Shown here: piece after piece, positions 22,790-32,119 of the stretch | Layout: every line of letters begins with the position of its first letter | Position numbering within the stretch: position 1 is the stretch's first letter | DNA from: Sandaracinaceae bacterium | GTDB lineage: Bacteria; Myxococcota_A; Polyangia; Polyangiales; JAFGIB01 | DNA length: 56,771 nt | Direction of reading: 5' to 3' | Assembly: GCA_017881055.1 (NCBI GenBank) | Contig: JADGRF010000106.1 | Span: 1 to 56,771 of the forward strand | The notes under the pieces: generated by a model | Databases searched by the model: none | What the model saw: only the letters and a program-made list of their open reading frames with translations | Told to the model about the DNA's origin: nothing | Made by a program: the position numbers and the translations under genes

Positions 22790-25700
22790 GTGCGGACGGA
22801 CATCGCCTTCAAAACAGCATCGACCTTCTGCAGAGCGCTGCTGCTGTGCGCGGTCGTCGGCTGCAACGCCTACGATCCCGGAGCGCTGAAGAACGTTGGC
22901 GGCACGGTAGGGACCGGGCACGACGGCGGTAGCGCGACAGCTGGCATCGGCGGCAACCTGATCGATTCGGGCCTCGTGCCGGACTCGGGGTACCTGGGTA
23001 CGGGTGGCGTCGGTGGCGGCATGAGCGGCACCGGGGGGGGCGACCCGAACGCGTGTCATCCGAATCCGAACCTGAACGATCAGGTTTGTCCGATGATCTG
23101 TCCCGAGATCTGCAACGGCCAAGACGATGACTGCGATCTGCGGATCGATGAAGGCGCGACGGAGATCTGCAAGCTCGATCACGCCAAGTCGCTGTGCACC
23201 GATGCGCAGTGCATGGTGACCGAGTGCGTCGACAACTTCAAAGACTGCGACGGCGTGGCCTCGACCGGTTGCGAGTCGCCGATCGACGACGTCGACAACT
23301 GCGGCACGTGCGGCAAGCGCTGCCGCGTCACCAATGGCATGGTCGAGTGCTCGAACAAGAAGTGCGTGCAGACCGGCTGTGACGAGGGCTGGGGCGACTG
23401 CGACAAGAACCCGGCCGACTGCGAGACCCAGACCAACACGCTCAAGAACTGCGCTGGCTGCGGCGTCCTTTGCGAGAACGTGCCGAACGCGACGCCCAGC
23501 TGTGACACCGGGGCCTGCGGTCCGGGCGTCTGCGACATGGGCTTCGACGACTGCAACACGCTGCCGGCGGACGGCTGCGAACAGCCGCTCAACACGGCAG
23601 ACAACTGCGGTGGCTGCAACGTCAAGTGCATGTTCGCGGGCTCGATGGCCGACTGCTCGAGCGGCGCGTGCCGCGCGACCAGCTGCGATGTGGCCGCGGG
23701 CTACGCCGACTGCGACATGGTCGCGGAGAACGGCTGCGAGTCGTTGAACAGCGCGGCGCACTGCGGCGCGTGCAACAAGATCTGCGATCTGACTCTGCCG
23801 CGCGTCACGGCTGCGACCTGCGCCAACCCGGCCTGTCAGATCACGTGTGCGGACGGCTGGGGGGACTGCGACGGCGATCCGCAGACCGGCTGCGAGACGC
23901 CGCTCAACAGCCTCAAGAACTGTGGCATGTGCAAGACGGGCTGCTCGTTTCCGAACGCGGTCGCCGACTGCTCGACGGGCGTCTGCACGCTCGATCACTG
24001 CAACGACGGCTTCGACGATTGCCAGAACGGCCCGAGCGACGGCTGCGAGACAGCGCTGGACACCAACCAGAACTGCGGCAAGTGCGGCATGACGTGCGTG
24101 GGCGGCAAGACGTGCTCGGGCGGCATGTGCTCGTCGGTCGATTGCAGCGTACCGCCGCACAACACGGTCGACTGCAACGGCACGAAGTGCGGCAACTGCG
24201 ATCACACGAACGAGGCCGACTGCGAGACGGACCTCGCGAGCAACCCGAACAACTGCGGCGCCTGCGGCAACGTGTGCGCGTTCACGACCATGAACGCGGC
24301 CACCACCGCGACGCTCGCCTGCACTTCCACCGGTTGCAGGGCGCAGTGCAAGCCCGGCTACGGCGACTGCAACGGCGACTACCGCGACGGCTGCGAGACG
24401 CAGCTCAACACGACCAGCAATTGCGACGCGTGCGCGAAGCCGTGCGCGATCGCGAACGCCAGCGCCAAGTGCACTACCTTCACCTCGGGCCATTACCTGT
24501 GCGAAGTGAACAGCTGCGCCACGGACTACGCCGACTGCGACATGAACAAGACCTCGTGCGAGAGCTCGCTGAGCTCGACCACGCACTGCGGTACCTGCGC
24601 CACGGCCTGCAGCCTCACGAATGCGAGCGCGGTTTGCACCGGTGGCACGGGCGCGTGGGCGTGCACGATCGGCTCCTGCAACCAGACGTACTTCAAGAAC
24701 TGCAACGGCACGCAGAGCGATGGCTGCGAGGTCGATGCGCGTAGCAACGTCGCCAGCTGCGGTGCTTGCAGCAACGACTGCCGTACGCACGCGCACGTCG
24801 CGGGCGCCACCTGCGGGGCAAGCGCCTGCAACTACACCTGCGCATCCGGCTTCAAGGACTGCACGAGCACACCCGGTTGCGAGACCGACATTCACACGGC
24901 GACCGACTGCGGTGGCTGCGGCGTCCCATGCGCGCTTGCCAATGGCACAGCCAGCTGCGCGACTGGTAGCTGCGTGCTCACCGGGTGCAACAGCGGGTAC
25001 CTCGACTGCGACGGCAACTCGGCGAACGGTTGCGAGCCGCTCAACTCGCTGCAGAACTGCGGCGCCTGCAACGTGCGCTGCAGCCTGGCGAATGCCACCT
25101 CCACGTGCGGCACTCGCACCTGCGCGATCTCGACCTGCAACACCAACTGGGCGGACTGCGACGGCAGTGCGCTGAATGGTTGCGAGCGCGATACGCGTGT
25201 GCCGAGCAGCGGAGGCCTCGGGCCGTGCCTGCCGGACACAGGCTGCGTCAAGCTCGTGTACCCGCTGAGCAACCACACGTACTACTTCTGTCCGATGGTG
25301 CGGACCTGGGCGGCGGCACGTGCGCAGTGTCAGCAGCAACTGCTCGGCGACCTGGTGCGCATCGACGACCAAGGCGAGAACGACTTCATCAAGGCCAACA
25401 TCGGTGGTGACTCGTGGCTCGGCGCCACGGACGCGAACGTGGAAGGCACGTGGCGCTGGGTCGACAACACCGCGCAGTTCTGGTCTGGCATGGGCGCGAG
25501 CGCGGGCGGCGTGTCGGTCGGTGGGCTGTACAACCTGTGGAACGCGGGCGAGCCGAACGACTTCGCTGGCGCCGAGGACTGCGCCGAGATGCTTCAGAGC
25601 GGCACGAACGCGGGTACGTGGAACGACGCGGACTGCGCCGGCACCCAGCGTTTCGTCTGCGAGATCCAGGACGACCTGTGCCCTGCCGACCCGAGCAAGA

Positions 25701-27115
25701 AGGATCCGCTGCAGTGCGGCTGCGGCAATCCCGACATCGATGCGGACGGCGATGGCGTGGCGTCGTGCAACGGGCAGAACGACAAGTGCGACAACGATCC
25801 GAACAAGGTCGCGCCCGGTCAGTGCGGCTGCGGCGTCGCGGACACGGACACGGATCGTGACGGTGTGGCCGATTGCGTGGACGCGTGTCCGACCGATCCG
25901 GCCAAGAGCGCGAGCGCCGGTCAGTGCGGCTGCGGCAGCGCGGACACCGACACGGACGCCGACGGCACGGCCGATTGCCACGACGCATGCAAGTACGACG
26001 GCACGCACACGGCGCTGCCGTGTGGGCTCGCGTTCACGCCCTCGAACGTGACCCCGAGCGGCCTCTTCACGGGCGCGCCCGACGTGAACGCGAGCTGCGG
26101 CGGCACGCTGACCTTCAGCACCGACAGCGCGGCGGCGATCACGCTGTGCGGCACGTCGATCACGCCGATCGTGCAGGCGCAGTCGGGTGGTCCCTCGGTT
26201 TGGATTCTGCCGATGAACCGCTTCACGCAGGCGTCCGGCACGAACCTACGCTTCACCGGCACGCGGCCAGCCGTGCTCGCGGTCGCGAACGACGCGAGCG
26301 TGAGCGGAACGATCGACGTGGGCGCGCAGGGCGCGACCCCGGGCGCCGGCGGCAATGTGTCGTGCGCGGCGGGCACGGGCCAAGGCGCCGATGGTGCGCA
26401 CAACGGCAGTAGCAACAAGGGTGACGGCGGTGGCGGCGGCGGCGGCTTCGGTACCGTGGGCGCGGCCGGTGGCAACGGAAACTCGGGTGGTGGCGGCGGC
26501 GCTGCAGGCGGCGCAGTGGCCAGCACGCTCGTGCCGTTGCGCGGTGGCTGTCGCGGCGGCGCGGTCGCGAGCGGCGGCAACGTCAATGGTGCAGGCGCCG
26601 GTGGCGGCGCGATTCAGATCCTGGTTGGCGGCAAGCTCACGATGAGCGCGACCGCGATCGTGGCTGCAGCTGGCGGCGGCGGCGCCAAGGGCGGAGCCCA
26701 GGAAGACGGCGGCGGGGGCGCGGGCAGCGGCGGCGCGGTGTTCATCGAAGCGCTGCAGCTAGCCATCGATCCGGCTGCGTGGATCAGCGCGAACGGCGGC
26801 GGTGGTGCGGGCGGCAACGGAGCGAACAACACGGCCGCGACGGCCGGAGCCGATGGCATCAAGAACAGCACCGCACCTGCAAGCGGCGGCAACGGCGGCG
26901 CCAGTTTCAACAGCAGCGGCGGCAAGGGCGGGCAGGGTGGCGCTCTGGCTGGCGCAGCGACCGCGGGCAGCAACGGCTCGTGCATGTTCATGTGCGGCGA
27001 CGGTGGCGGCGGCGGCGGCGGCGGCGCAGGACGGGTGCGCATCCACGGCGTGCAGGCCGGTTGCAGCGTACCGACGGCGACGATCTCCCCGGCTGCGACC
27101 ATCGCGTGTCCGTGA
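22790..27115 (+). CDS. Giant Cys-rich surface lipoprotein with C-type lectin, TSP3-like and Gly-rich regions
   Basis: This 1441-residue protein begins with a lipoprotein signal (lipobox VVGC, Cys25). Residues of about 95-800 hold at least twelve Cys-rich units of roughly 55 residues, built on NCGxCGxxC and a GDCDG...GCE core. About 815-960 form a C-type-lectin domain with the calcium/sugar motif EPN (NAGEPNDFAGAEDCAEM) and the partner WND (GTWNDADC). About 960-1078 hold calcium-binding DxDxDG repeats like thrombospondin type 3 (DTDTDRDGVADC, DTDTDADGTADC). The rest is a strand region followed by an extremely Gly-rich tail (GDGGGGGGGFG), which may form a beta-solenoid. EPN in lectins usually means mannose-type binding. 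A surface adhesin is the likely role. The GTG start has GGAAACGAG upstream. Confidence 0.85.
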   Translation: MRTDIAFKTASTFCRALLLCAVVGCNAYDPGALKNVGGTVGTGHDGGSATAGIGGNLIDSGLVPDSGYLGTGGVGGGMSGTGGGDPNACHPNPNLNDQVCPMICPEICNGQDDDCDLRIDEGATEICKLDHAKSLCTDAQCMVTECVDNFKDCDGVASTGCESPIDDVDNCGTCGKRCRVTNGMVECSNKKCVQTGCDEGWGDCDKNPADCETQTNTLKNCAGCGVLCENVPNATPSCDTGACGPGVCDMGFDDCNTLPADGCEQPLNTADNCGGCNVKCMFAGSMADCSSGACRATSCDVAAGYADCDMVAENGCESLNSAAHCGACNKICDLTLPRVTAATCANPACQITCADGWGDCDGDPQTGCETPLNSLKNCGMCKTGCSFPNAVADCSTGVCTLDHCNDGFDDCQNGPSDGCETALDTNQNCGKCGMTCVGGKTCSGGMCSSVDCSVPPHNTVDCNGTKCGNCDHTNEADCETDLASNPNNCGACGNVCAFTTMNAATTATLACTSTGCRAQCKPGYGDCNGDYRDGCETQLNTTSNCDACAKPCAIANASAKCTTFTSGHYLCEVNSCATDYADCDMNKTSCESSLSSTTHCGTCATACSLTNASAVCTGGTGAWACTIGSCNQTYFKNCNGTQSDGCEVDARSNVASCGACSNDCRTHAHVAGATCGASACNYTCASGFKDCTSTPGCETDIHTATDCGGCGVPCALANGTASCATGSCVLTGCNSGYLDCDGNSANGCEPLNSLQNCGACNVRCSLANATSTCGTRTCAISTCNTNWADCDGSALNGCERDTRVPSSGGLGPCLPDTGCVKLVYPLSNHTYYFCPMVRTWAAARAQCQQQLLGDLVRIDDQGENDFIKANIGGDSWLGATDANVEGTWRWVDNTAQFWSGMGASAGGVSVGGLYNLWNAGEPNDFAGAEDCAEMLQSGTNAGTWNDADCAGTQRFVCEIQDDLCPADPSKKDPLQCGCGNPDIDADGDGVASCNGQNDKCDNDPNKVAPGQCGCGVADTDTDRDGVADCVDACPTDPAKSASAGQCGCGSADTDTDADGTADCHDACKYDGTHTALPCGLAFTPSNVTPSGLFTGAPDVNASCGGTLTFSTDSAAAITLCGTSITPIVQAQSGGPSVWILPMNRFTQASGTNLRFTGTRPAVLAVANDASVSGTIDVGAQGATPGAGGNVSCAAGTGQGADGAHNGSSNKGDGGGGGGGFGTVGAAGGNGNSGGGGGAAGGAVASTLVPLRGGCRGGAVASGGNVNGAGAGGGAIQILVGGKLTMSATAIVAAAGGGGAKGGAQEDGGGGAGSGGAVFIEALQLAIDPAAWISANGGGGAGGNGANNTAATAGADGIKNSTAPASGGNGGASFNSSGGKGGQGGALAGAATAGSNGSCMFMCGDGGGGGGGGAGRVRIHGVQAGCSVPTATISPAATIACP

Positions 27116-27172
27116 GTCGCGCGTGCGCGTGAGTCCGCACGGAGGCACGCCCGAAACAGGTCTGTTACGTGG

Positions 27173-27189
27173 TGCGGAAATCTTCCGCA
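27173..27189 (+). other. Hairpin between the lectin lipoprotein and citrate synthase genes
   Basis: TGCGGAA (27173-27179) and TTCCGCA (27183-27189) form a perfect 7-base stem with a 3-base loop, 56 bases before the gltA start. No T tract follows, so it could be an operator or a weak transcript-end structure. Confidence 0.35.
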
Positions 27190-27244
27190 GCGGCCACGCT
27201 CATCGCAAGTGCCACCCGTATCTGCCCGTGTTACGGTTCGCCGC

Positions 27245-28531
27245 ATGAGCACGGTAACACTCACGTACGACGGGAAGAACTACGAGTATCCGGTGGTCGA
27301 GGGCAGCGAGGGCGAGAAGGGCATCGTCATCAGCAACCTTCGCAGTCAGACGGGACTCATCACGCTCGATCCGGGCTACGGCAACACCGGCTCGTGTCAG
27401 AGCTCGGTCTGTTTCATCGACGGCGACCGCGGCATCCTGCGGTATCGCGGCTACCCGATCGAACAGGTCGCGGAGCGCGCGCGCTTCACCGAGGTTTGCT
27501 ACTTGCTGATCTACGGCAAGCGCCCGAGCGTCGACGAGCTCAAGGATTTTCGCATCAAGATGAACCGCCACACGCTGCTTCATGAAGACATGAAGAAGTT
27601 CTACGAGGGCTATCCGCCCGGCGCGCATCCGATGGCGATCATGGCGGCCATGTTCGCGTCGCTGTCGAGCTTCTACAAAGAAACCGAAGAAACGCTCGAT
27701 CTCAACATCGCGCGCATCTTGGCCAAGTCGAAGACGCTGGCTGCGTTCGCGTACAAGAAGAGCATCGGCCAGCCGCTCGTGTACCCGCGCAACGACTTGT
27801 CCTGGCCGGCAAACTTCCTGCGCATGATGTTCGCGGTTCCCGCCGAGGACTACGAAGTGAACCCGGTGCTGGAAGACGCGCTGAACTTGCTGTTGATCCT
27901 GCACGCCGATCACGAGCAGAACTGCTCGACGTCGACCATGCGCATGGTCGGCTCCAGCGGCGCGAACTTGTTTGCCTCGATCTCGGCAGCCATCTGTGGC
28001 TTGTGGGGCCCACTGCACGGCGGCGCGAACCAGAGCGTGATCGAGATGCTCGAAGCCATTCAGGCCGACGGCGGCAACTACAAGCACTTCCTCGACGAAG
28101 TGAAAGACGGCAAGTCGAAGATCCGGCTCATGGGCTTCGGTCACCGCGTATACAAGAACTTCGATCCACGCGCGAAGGTGCTGAAGCAAACCTGCGACCG
28201 CGTATTCGCCGAGCTCGGCATCAACGATCCGCTGCTCGATCTGGCGAAGAACATCGAGGAGTACGCGCTCCACGACGAGTACTTCGTCAAGCGCAAGCTG
28301 TACCCGAACGTCGACTTCTACAGCGGCATCATCTACCGCGCGATGGGCATCCCTACGGAGATGTTCACCGTGATGTTCACGCTCGGACGCTTGCCCGGCT
28401 GGATTGCGCACTGGATGGAGCAGCGCCGCGACCCGGACAACCGGATCCATCGTCCGCGTCAGATCTACACGGGCGAGACCGAGCGCGAGTTCGAAGATCG
28501 CGGGACCAAGCACCTGCCCACCGGTCGCTGA
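27245..28531 (+). CDS. gltA: Citrate synthase
   Basis: Citrate synthase condenses acetyl-CoA and oxaloacetate at the entry of the TCA cycle. The 428-residue product starts at ATG 27245 (MSTVTLTYDGKNYEYPVVEG); an earlier in-frame start is possible but not needed. Type II (hexameric, Gram-negative) features are visible: YRGYPIEQVAERARF, the histidine-containing HADHEQNCSTSTMRM, GLWGPLHGGANQSVIEM and MGFGHRVYKNFDPRA. The catalytic Asp lies in PNVDFYSGI. The protein ends at DRGTKHLPTGR. It has no operon partner, as the genes on either side are unrelated. Confidence 0.96.
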   Translation: MSTVTLTYDGKNYEYPVVEGSEGEKGIVISNLRSQTGLITLDPGYGNTGSCQSSVCFIDGDRGILRYRGYPIEQVAERARFTEVCYLLIYGKRPSVDELKDFRIKMNRHTLLHEDMKKFYEGYPPGAHPMAIMAAMFASLSSFYKETEETLDLNIARILAKSKTLAAFAYKKSIGQPLVYPRNDLSWPANFLRMMFAVPAEDYEVNPVLEDALNLLLILHADHEQNCSTSTMRMVGSSGANLFASISAAICGLWGPLHGGANQSVIEMLEAIQADGGNYKHFLDEVKDGKSKIRLMGFGHRVYKNFDPRAKVLKQTCDRVFAELGINDPLLDLAKNIEEYALHDEYFVKRKLYPNVDFYSGIIYRAMGIPTEMFTVMFTLGRLPGWIAHWMEQRRDPDNRIHRPRQIYTGETEREFEDRGTKHLPTGR

Positions 28532-28578
28532 AAACAGCGACGCCTGGCTCGCGAAGCACGCGCGGCCGCGCTCAGTGA

Positions 28579-29928
28579 CTACTTCCTCGGCCGCGGTCGG
28601 TGCTGCGCATGTCTCGGCCTGGTCTCGGGCGACACGTTCGCCGGGACGCGGGGCGCTGGCGGCGTCACGATGTTCGTGGCGTAGCGTTCGAGAAAGGGCA
28701 CGTATACGTGACTGGCGGCGCTGTAAAGCAAAGCGAGCGCAAGCGCGCTCAGTAGCGCGCCGTTCAACCAGCGCACGCTGATCTGCGCGCTGGCGAAGCT
28801 GACCACCTCGAAGGCACAGCCGGTCACGATCACAGTCCAGGCAAAGTAGCCGTACATGCCGGAGAACTCGTGAATCACGGTGTGCTGCATCATCATGAGG
28901 TTCCACGACAGACCGCCGAGCACCACGATCGGTAGGAAGCGGTACTGCTTCCATGCAGTCGCCAGTGGCACGCGCTTGCCGGCGAGCACGCACGTGATGG
29001 TTGCCAGCCAGGCGAACACCGTCGTGGAGTAGCCCATCATTTGCTGGATGCGCACCGCCACGAGGTGTGGATACCCGTTGATCTGCGCCTGGAACAGGTA
29101 GCGGCGCTTCGGATCCCACTCGGTGCCCTCGATGCGGATGTCGCGGCTGCGGGCTGCGAGGATGTCGGTGAGCTTCAGGTACGCGATGCCGACGCCGCCG
29201 TTCGCATAGGCGACCTGCAGCGCCGTGACCAGAAAGCCAGCCAGAGCCGACGAAGCCATCAGAATGCTAGTGCGCAGCGAGAGCTTGTTCTCGCGAACCT
29301 GAAGCGCGATGAACATGAGGTACGTGCCGACGTAGTAGTGCCAGTAGTTGAGGCACGACACGAAGAAGGCCAGCCACGCATACGGCAGCCAACGCGGATC
29401 CGCCTCTTCACGCAAGTGTCGCAGGAAGCAGTAGACGGCGACGTTGCACGACGCGAACGCGTACGGTTCGTGATGCAAAGAAACCGAGTTGAACAGCGCG
29501 AAGGGTGTGGTGATCAAGAACAGCATGCCCGCCGTCGCCGCCAGCGCGCTGTCGAAGAGCAGTAGCAGCCACGAGAAAAACGCGACCAGGCCGATGTCCC
29601 ACAGCACGATCGAAAACAGCTGGACGGGCAGCGACGTTCGGGCTCCCAACCGCACGAAGAGCTCGGCGACGAAGATGAAGAGCGCGGGGCTTCGCTTGAA
29701 GTTGAGCGCGTGATCGGACACCGCGGTGAAGGGTTGTCCGGCATGCCGCACGGCGAGCTCGAGGATGCGTCGCACGTTGCGATCGTGGTCGCCCCGCAAG
29801 CCGCTGTCGTTTTCGGGCAGCGAGCTGTTCACGGGCGCGACCCGCGCCAGCGCGAACACGTCGAACAGCACGACGATGGCGACAATCGACCACCAGTGCT
29901 TCGGAATCGTCGTCAATCTGTTGTGCAC
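28579..29928 (-). CDS. Multi-pass membrane protein, GT39/ArnT-like
   Basis: The 449-residue protein has about ten predicted TM helices, starting IVAIVVLFDVFALARVAPVN. The first luminal loop carries acidic residues (ENDSGLRGDHDRN) where lipid-linked-sugar glycosyltransferases of the GT39/GT83 type place their catalytic Asp/Glu. A long loop with LTDILAARSRDIRIEGTEWD precedes the later helices. The basic, Pro-rich C-terminus is probably cytoplasmic. It is divergent from another membrane protein of related style at 30059, and the pair may act together in envelope glycan modification. Sequence-level assignment to a defined GT family was not possible. The GTG at 29928 is used as start. Confidence 0.6.
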   Translation of the reverse strand: MHNRLTTIPKHWWSIVAIVVLFDVFALARVAPVNSSLPENDSGLRGDHDRNVRRILELAVRHAGQPFTAVSDHALNFKRSPALFIFVAELFVRLGARTSLPVQLFSIVLWDIGLVAFFSWLLLLFDSALAATAGMLFLITTPFALFNSVSLHHEPYAFASCNVAVYCFLRHLREEADPRWLPYAWLAFFVSCLNYWHYYVGTYLMFIALQVRENKLSLRTSILMASSALAGFLVTALQVAYANGGVGIAYLKLTDILAARSRDIRIEGTEWDPKRRYLFQAQINGYPHLVAVRIQQMMGYSTTVFAWLATITCVLAGKRVPLATAWKQYRFLPIVVLGGLSWNLMMMQHTVIHEFSGMYGYFAWTVIVTGCAFEVVSFASAQISVRWLNGALLSALALALLYSAASHVYVPFLERYATNIVTPPAPRVPANVSPETRPRHAQHRPRPRK

Positions 29929-30058
29929 TCGCCGACGCGGCTCTCTCGAAAGGAGCGGTAGGGTAGCAGCATCCGACCCGTTTGCGACTGCACGGGGCCG
30001 TCACGCTGCGCGAATCCCTTCTCTTCTGGTGCGTTTCGCGCGATGGTCTGCGCGAATC

Positions 30059-31042
30059 ATGCGAGCGTCGGCGACGTCTTCGAAGAGCACCGAATGGGTT
30101 CGTGGCATCGTCCTTCTGGGGCTCTTGCTCAGCACGACCGCGTCCAGCTACTTCCTCATGCGTAAGTCGACGACCGAGCACGTGATGCGCCGTTTCGACT
30201 ACGTCAGCGCTGGCCCCAAGCACTACGCGGAAATTCGGCCCGAGTGGCGGCCACGGATCGCATCGACCGCACTGGCTCGTGCGATTTACGCGCGTGACCG
30301 ACGCGTCATGGCGGAGCACGTGGCCACGCTGTTCGCTGCGTGCTTCTTCGCGACGGGGCTCTTGTACGTGCTCATCGATCGCCGCGCGGCGCCGCTCTTG
30401 CTTCTTGGCACGTTCGCGGCGCTCTACTATTGCAACACGCCGCGCGCGGAGAACACGTGGTATCCGTGGGACATGCCGTCGCTCTTCTTCGGAGCGGCGA
30501 CCTTGCTCTTGGCGCTGCGACGAGCCGTCGTGCCGCTGGCGCTCACGGTGCTGATGGCCGTCACGTTCAAGGAAACGCTGGCGCTGATGGCGCTGTTCTT
30601 CTTGTTCTACGAAGGCTTCACGCCGCGCTGGCGCATGGGGTGGGCCGGCGGCGTGCTGATCGCGGGGGTCGTGTTGCGGCTAGTGATCGAGCACGGGGTG
30701 GGCCGCCCCGTTCATCACACGAGCTTTCTGCACTTGGACGGCAACGGTGCGCTCGACTATCGCGCCGCTGACAACCTCCGTTATCTGTTCTCTGGCGAAG
30801 TGAACCACGTGCTCTGGGCGAACGCCGGCCTGTGGTTGACGGTGTTTCTGATCCCCTCGCGCGATCCGGTGCTGTCGGGATTTCGCTGGATCGTTCTCGC
30901 GTTCTATGTCGGGCTCTTGGCTGCCGGTAGCTTCAACGAGTTCCGGGTCTTCCTCGAGGTATTGCCGGGCAGCCTGTTGCTCCTGCACCGCTTGTTCGAC
31001 GGTGACGGCGCGTCGCGCAGCGCCCATGTCCCGATCGCTTGA
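30059..31042 (+). CDS. Multi-pass membrane protein of unknown function
   Basis: The 327-residue protein has about nine hydrophobic segments, beginning VRGIVLLGLLLSTTASSYFL. The first extracytoplasmic loop holds RFDYVSAGPKHYAEIRPEWR, and later helices carry acidic and basic residues inside (TFKETLALMALFFLFYEGFT). This style is common in O-antigen-ligase-like or polymer-synthesis membrane proteins, but no family signature is clear. The ATG at 30059 was chosen, because the frame is open 111 codons earlier but that part overlaps the divergent gene and reads as non-coding. It is divergent from the GT39-like protein, with a shared 130-base promoter region. Confidence 0.6.
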   Translation: MRASATSSKSTEWVRGIVLLGLLLSTTASSYFLMRKSTTEHVMRRFDYVSAGPKHYAEIRPEWRPRIASTALARAIYARDRRVMAEHVATLFAACFFATGLLYVLIDRRAAPLLLLGTFAALYYCNTPRAENTWYPWDMPSLFFGAATLLLALRRAVVPLALTVLMAVTFKETLALMALFFLFYEGFTPRWRMGWAGGVLIAGVVLRLVIEHGVGRPVHHTSFLHLDGNGALDYRAADNLRYLFSGEVNHVLWANAGLWLTVFLIPSRDPVLSGFRWIVLAFYVGLLAAGSFNEFRVFLEVLPGSLLLLHRLFDGDGASRSAHVPIA

Positions 31043-31124
31043 CGGAAGAAGCACGCCCGGCCAGTGCAGTGCGTCGTCGTAATGCGCGGCGTCCACGAGC
31101 CGCGGGCGAGGGCGACTCCGGCCG

Positions 31125-31919
31125 TCAGTTGCCTTTCGTGTCGTGGCGCGGCGTGCGCGGTCTCTGCAGCCGCGCGAGTTGCCTTTGCTGCTCACGCAGC
31201 TCGGCTTGCAGCGCGCGGATCTGCTCGGCCTGCACCTGCAGCGCGGCCACGGCCATGCTGGTGTAGCCGTAGAGGTTCACCTTGTCCCCGTCCACGCTCG
31301 GGCTTGGCTCGACGTCCTCGATGATGAAGCCGACGTGATCGGACCGCGCCGGGTCGTGCTTGTAGCGCCAGCGCGCCAAGGGCGTTGCCAACAGTTGCTC
31401 GGCAACCTGCGCGCGCTCCTGCGCGTCGAGGTAGCGGATGTCGTCCTTGAAGCGCGCACGAGAGATCGGACAGCCGCCGGGATTGCGCGTGGGGTCGCTC
31501 GCCGCACAGATCAAGCTCACCGCGCAGCCCAGACTCGGGTCGCACTCAGCGCCTTTGGCGTTGCAGCTGTCGCCCGAGTGTTCGGTCGTGCACAGCGGCT
31601 TGCCGGTCGGCCCGTCGAATTGCGGGCCACACACGGGTGCGCCACAGGTCTTGTACCAATGCAGGGTCGTGGGCGCTCCGCCGTCGGCGCACGCCCGGGC
31701 CGTACAGGCGACCTGGCCGCCGGCTCCGCATGAGCACTGATTGCAGCCGTCGCTGGACGTGAAGCTCTCGCCGACGGCGTAGTGCGTTCCGGCGTAGGTG
31801 CAGCCGCTGGTCCCGCCGTCAGCGCCCGGCGGCTCGGATGACTGGGCGCAGGCGGCGAGCCCCAACACCGCGAAGACCAGCAACCGCACGCAGAAAGAAC
31901 GTCCGAGAGCGTGAACCAT
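31125..31919 (-). CDS. Lipoprotein with VWC-like Cys module and S74-type intramolecular chaperone domain
   Basis: The 264-residue protein has a lipoprotein signal (lipobox LAAC, Cys24) and a strong GGAGGTG upstream of the ATG at 31919. Residues of about 38-76 form a von-Willebrand-C-like Cys module (CTYAGTHYAVGESF, DGCNQCSCGAGG, ACTARAC). More Cys residues follow to about 150. Residues of about 152-250 match the S74 auto-processing chaperone domain of phage tail spikes: SRARFKDDIRYLDAQERAQV, WRYKHDP, HVGFIIEDVEPS and LYGYTSMAVAALQVQAEQIR. It ends in a coiled coil. S74 domains trimerise fibres and cleave themselves by a Ser/Lys dyad, and both residues are present (SRARFK). A trimeric surface lipoprotein is likely. 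Confidence 0.75.
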   Translation of the reverse strand: MVHALGRSFCVRLLVFAVLGLAACAQSSEPPGADGGTSGCTYAGTHYAVGESFTSSDGCNQCSCGAGGQVACTARACADGGAPTTLHWYKTCGAPVCGPQFDGPTGKPLCTTEHSGDSCNAKGAECDPSLGCAVSLICAASDPTRNPGGCPISRARFKDDIRYLDAQERAQVAEQLLATPLARWRYKHDPARSDHVGFIIEDVEPSPSVDGDKVNLYGYTSMAVAALQVQAEQIRALQAELREQQRQLARLQRPRTPRHDTKGN

Positions 31920-32119
31920 GTTGCACCTCCGCGCCGCCGCGACCGATCTACTAACTACGCCCCGAGAGCATGCACGCAAGCGAATACGCCGCCGCGACAG
32001 CGCCCATGCCGCGACTCCGGGCGGAGCGCGCCGCTTCACGCGCTCGCGTAACAGAGCTATCCTCCCGCCCCGGTCAGCTACGCCAGCGACACCGCGTAAT
32101 CCGGAGAACAAGACTCGCC

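Noticed and set aside
22754..26008. A 1084-codon open frame on the minus strand opposite the Cys-rich lipoprotein gene
   Set aside because: It mirrors the Cys/Gly/Asp codons of the plus-strand gene, is a low-complexity Ala/Arg/Val product, and the plus-strand protein has a signal, domains and motifs.
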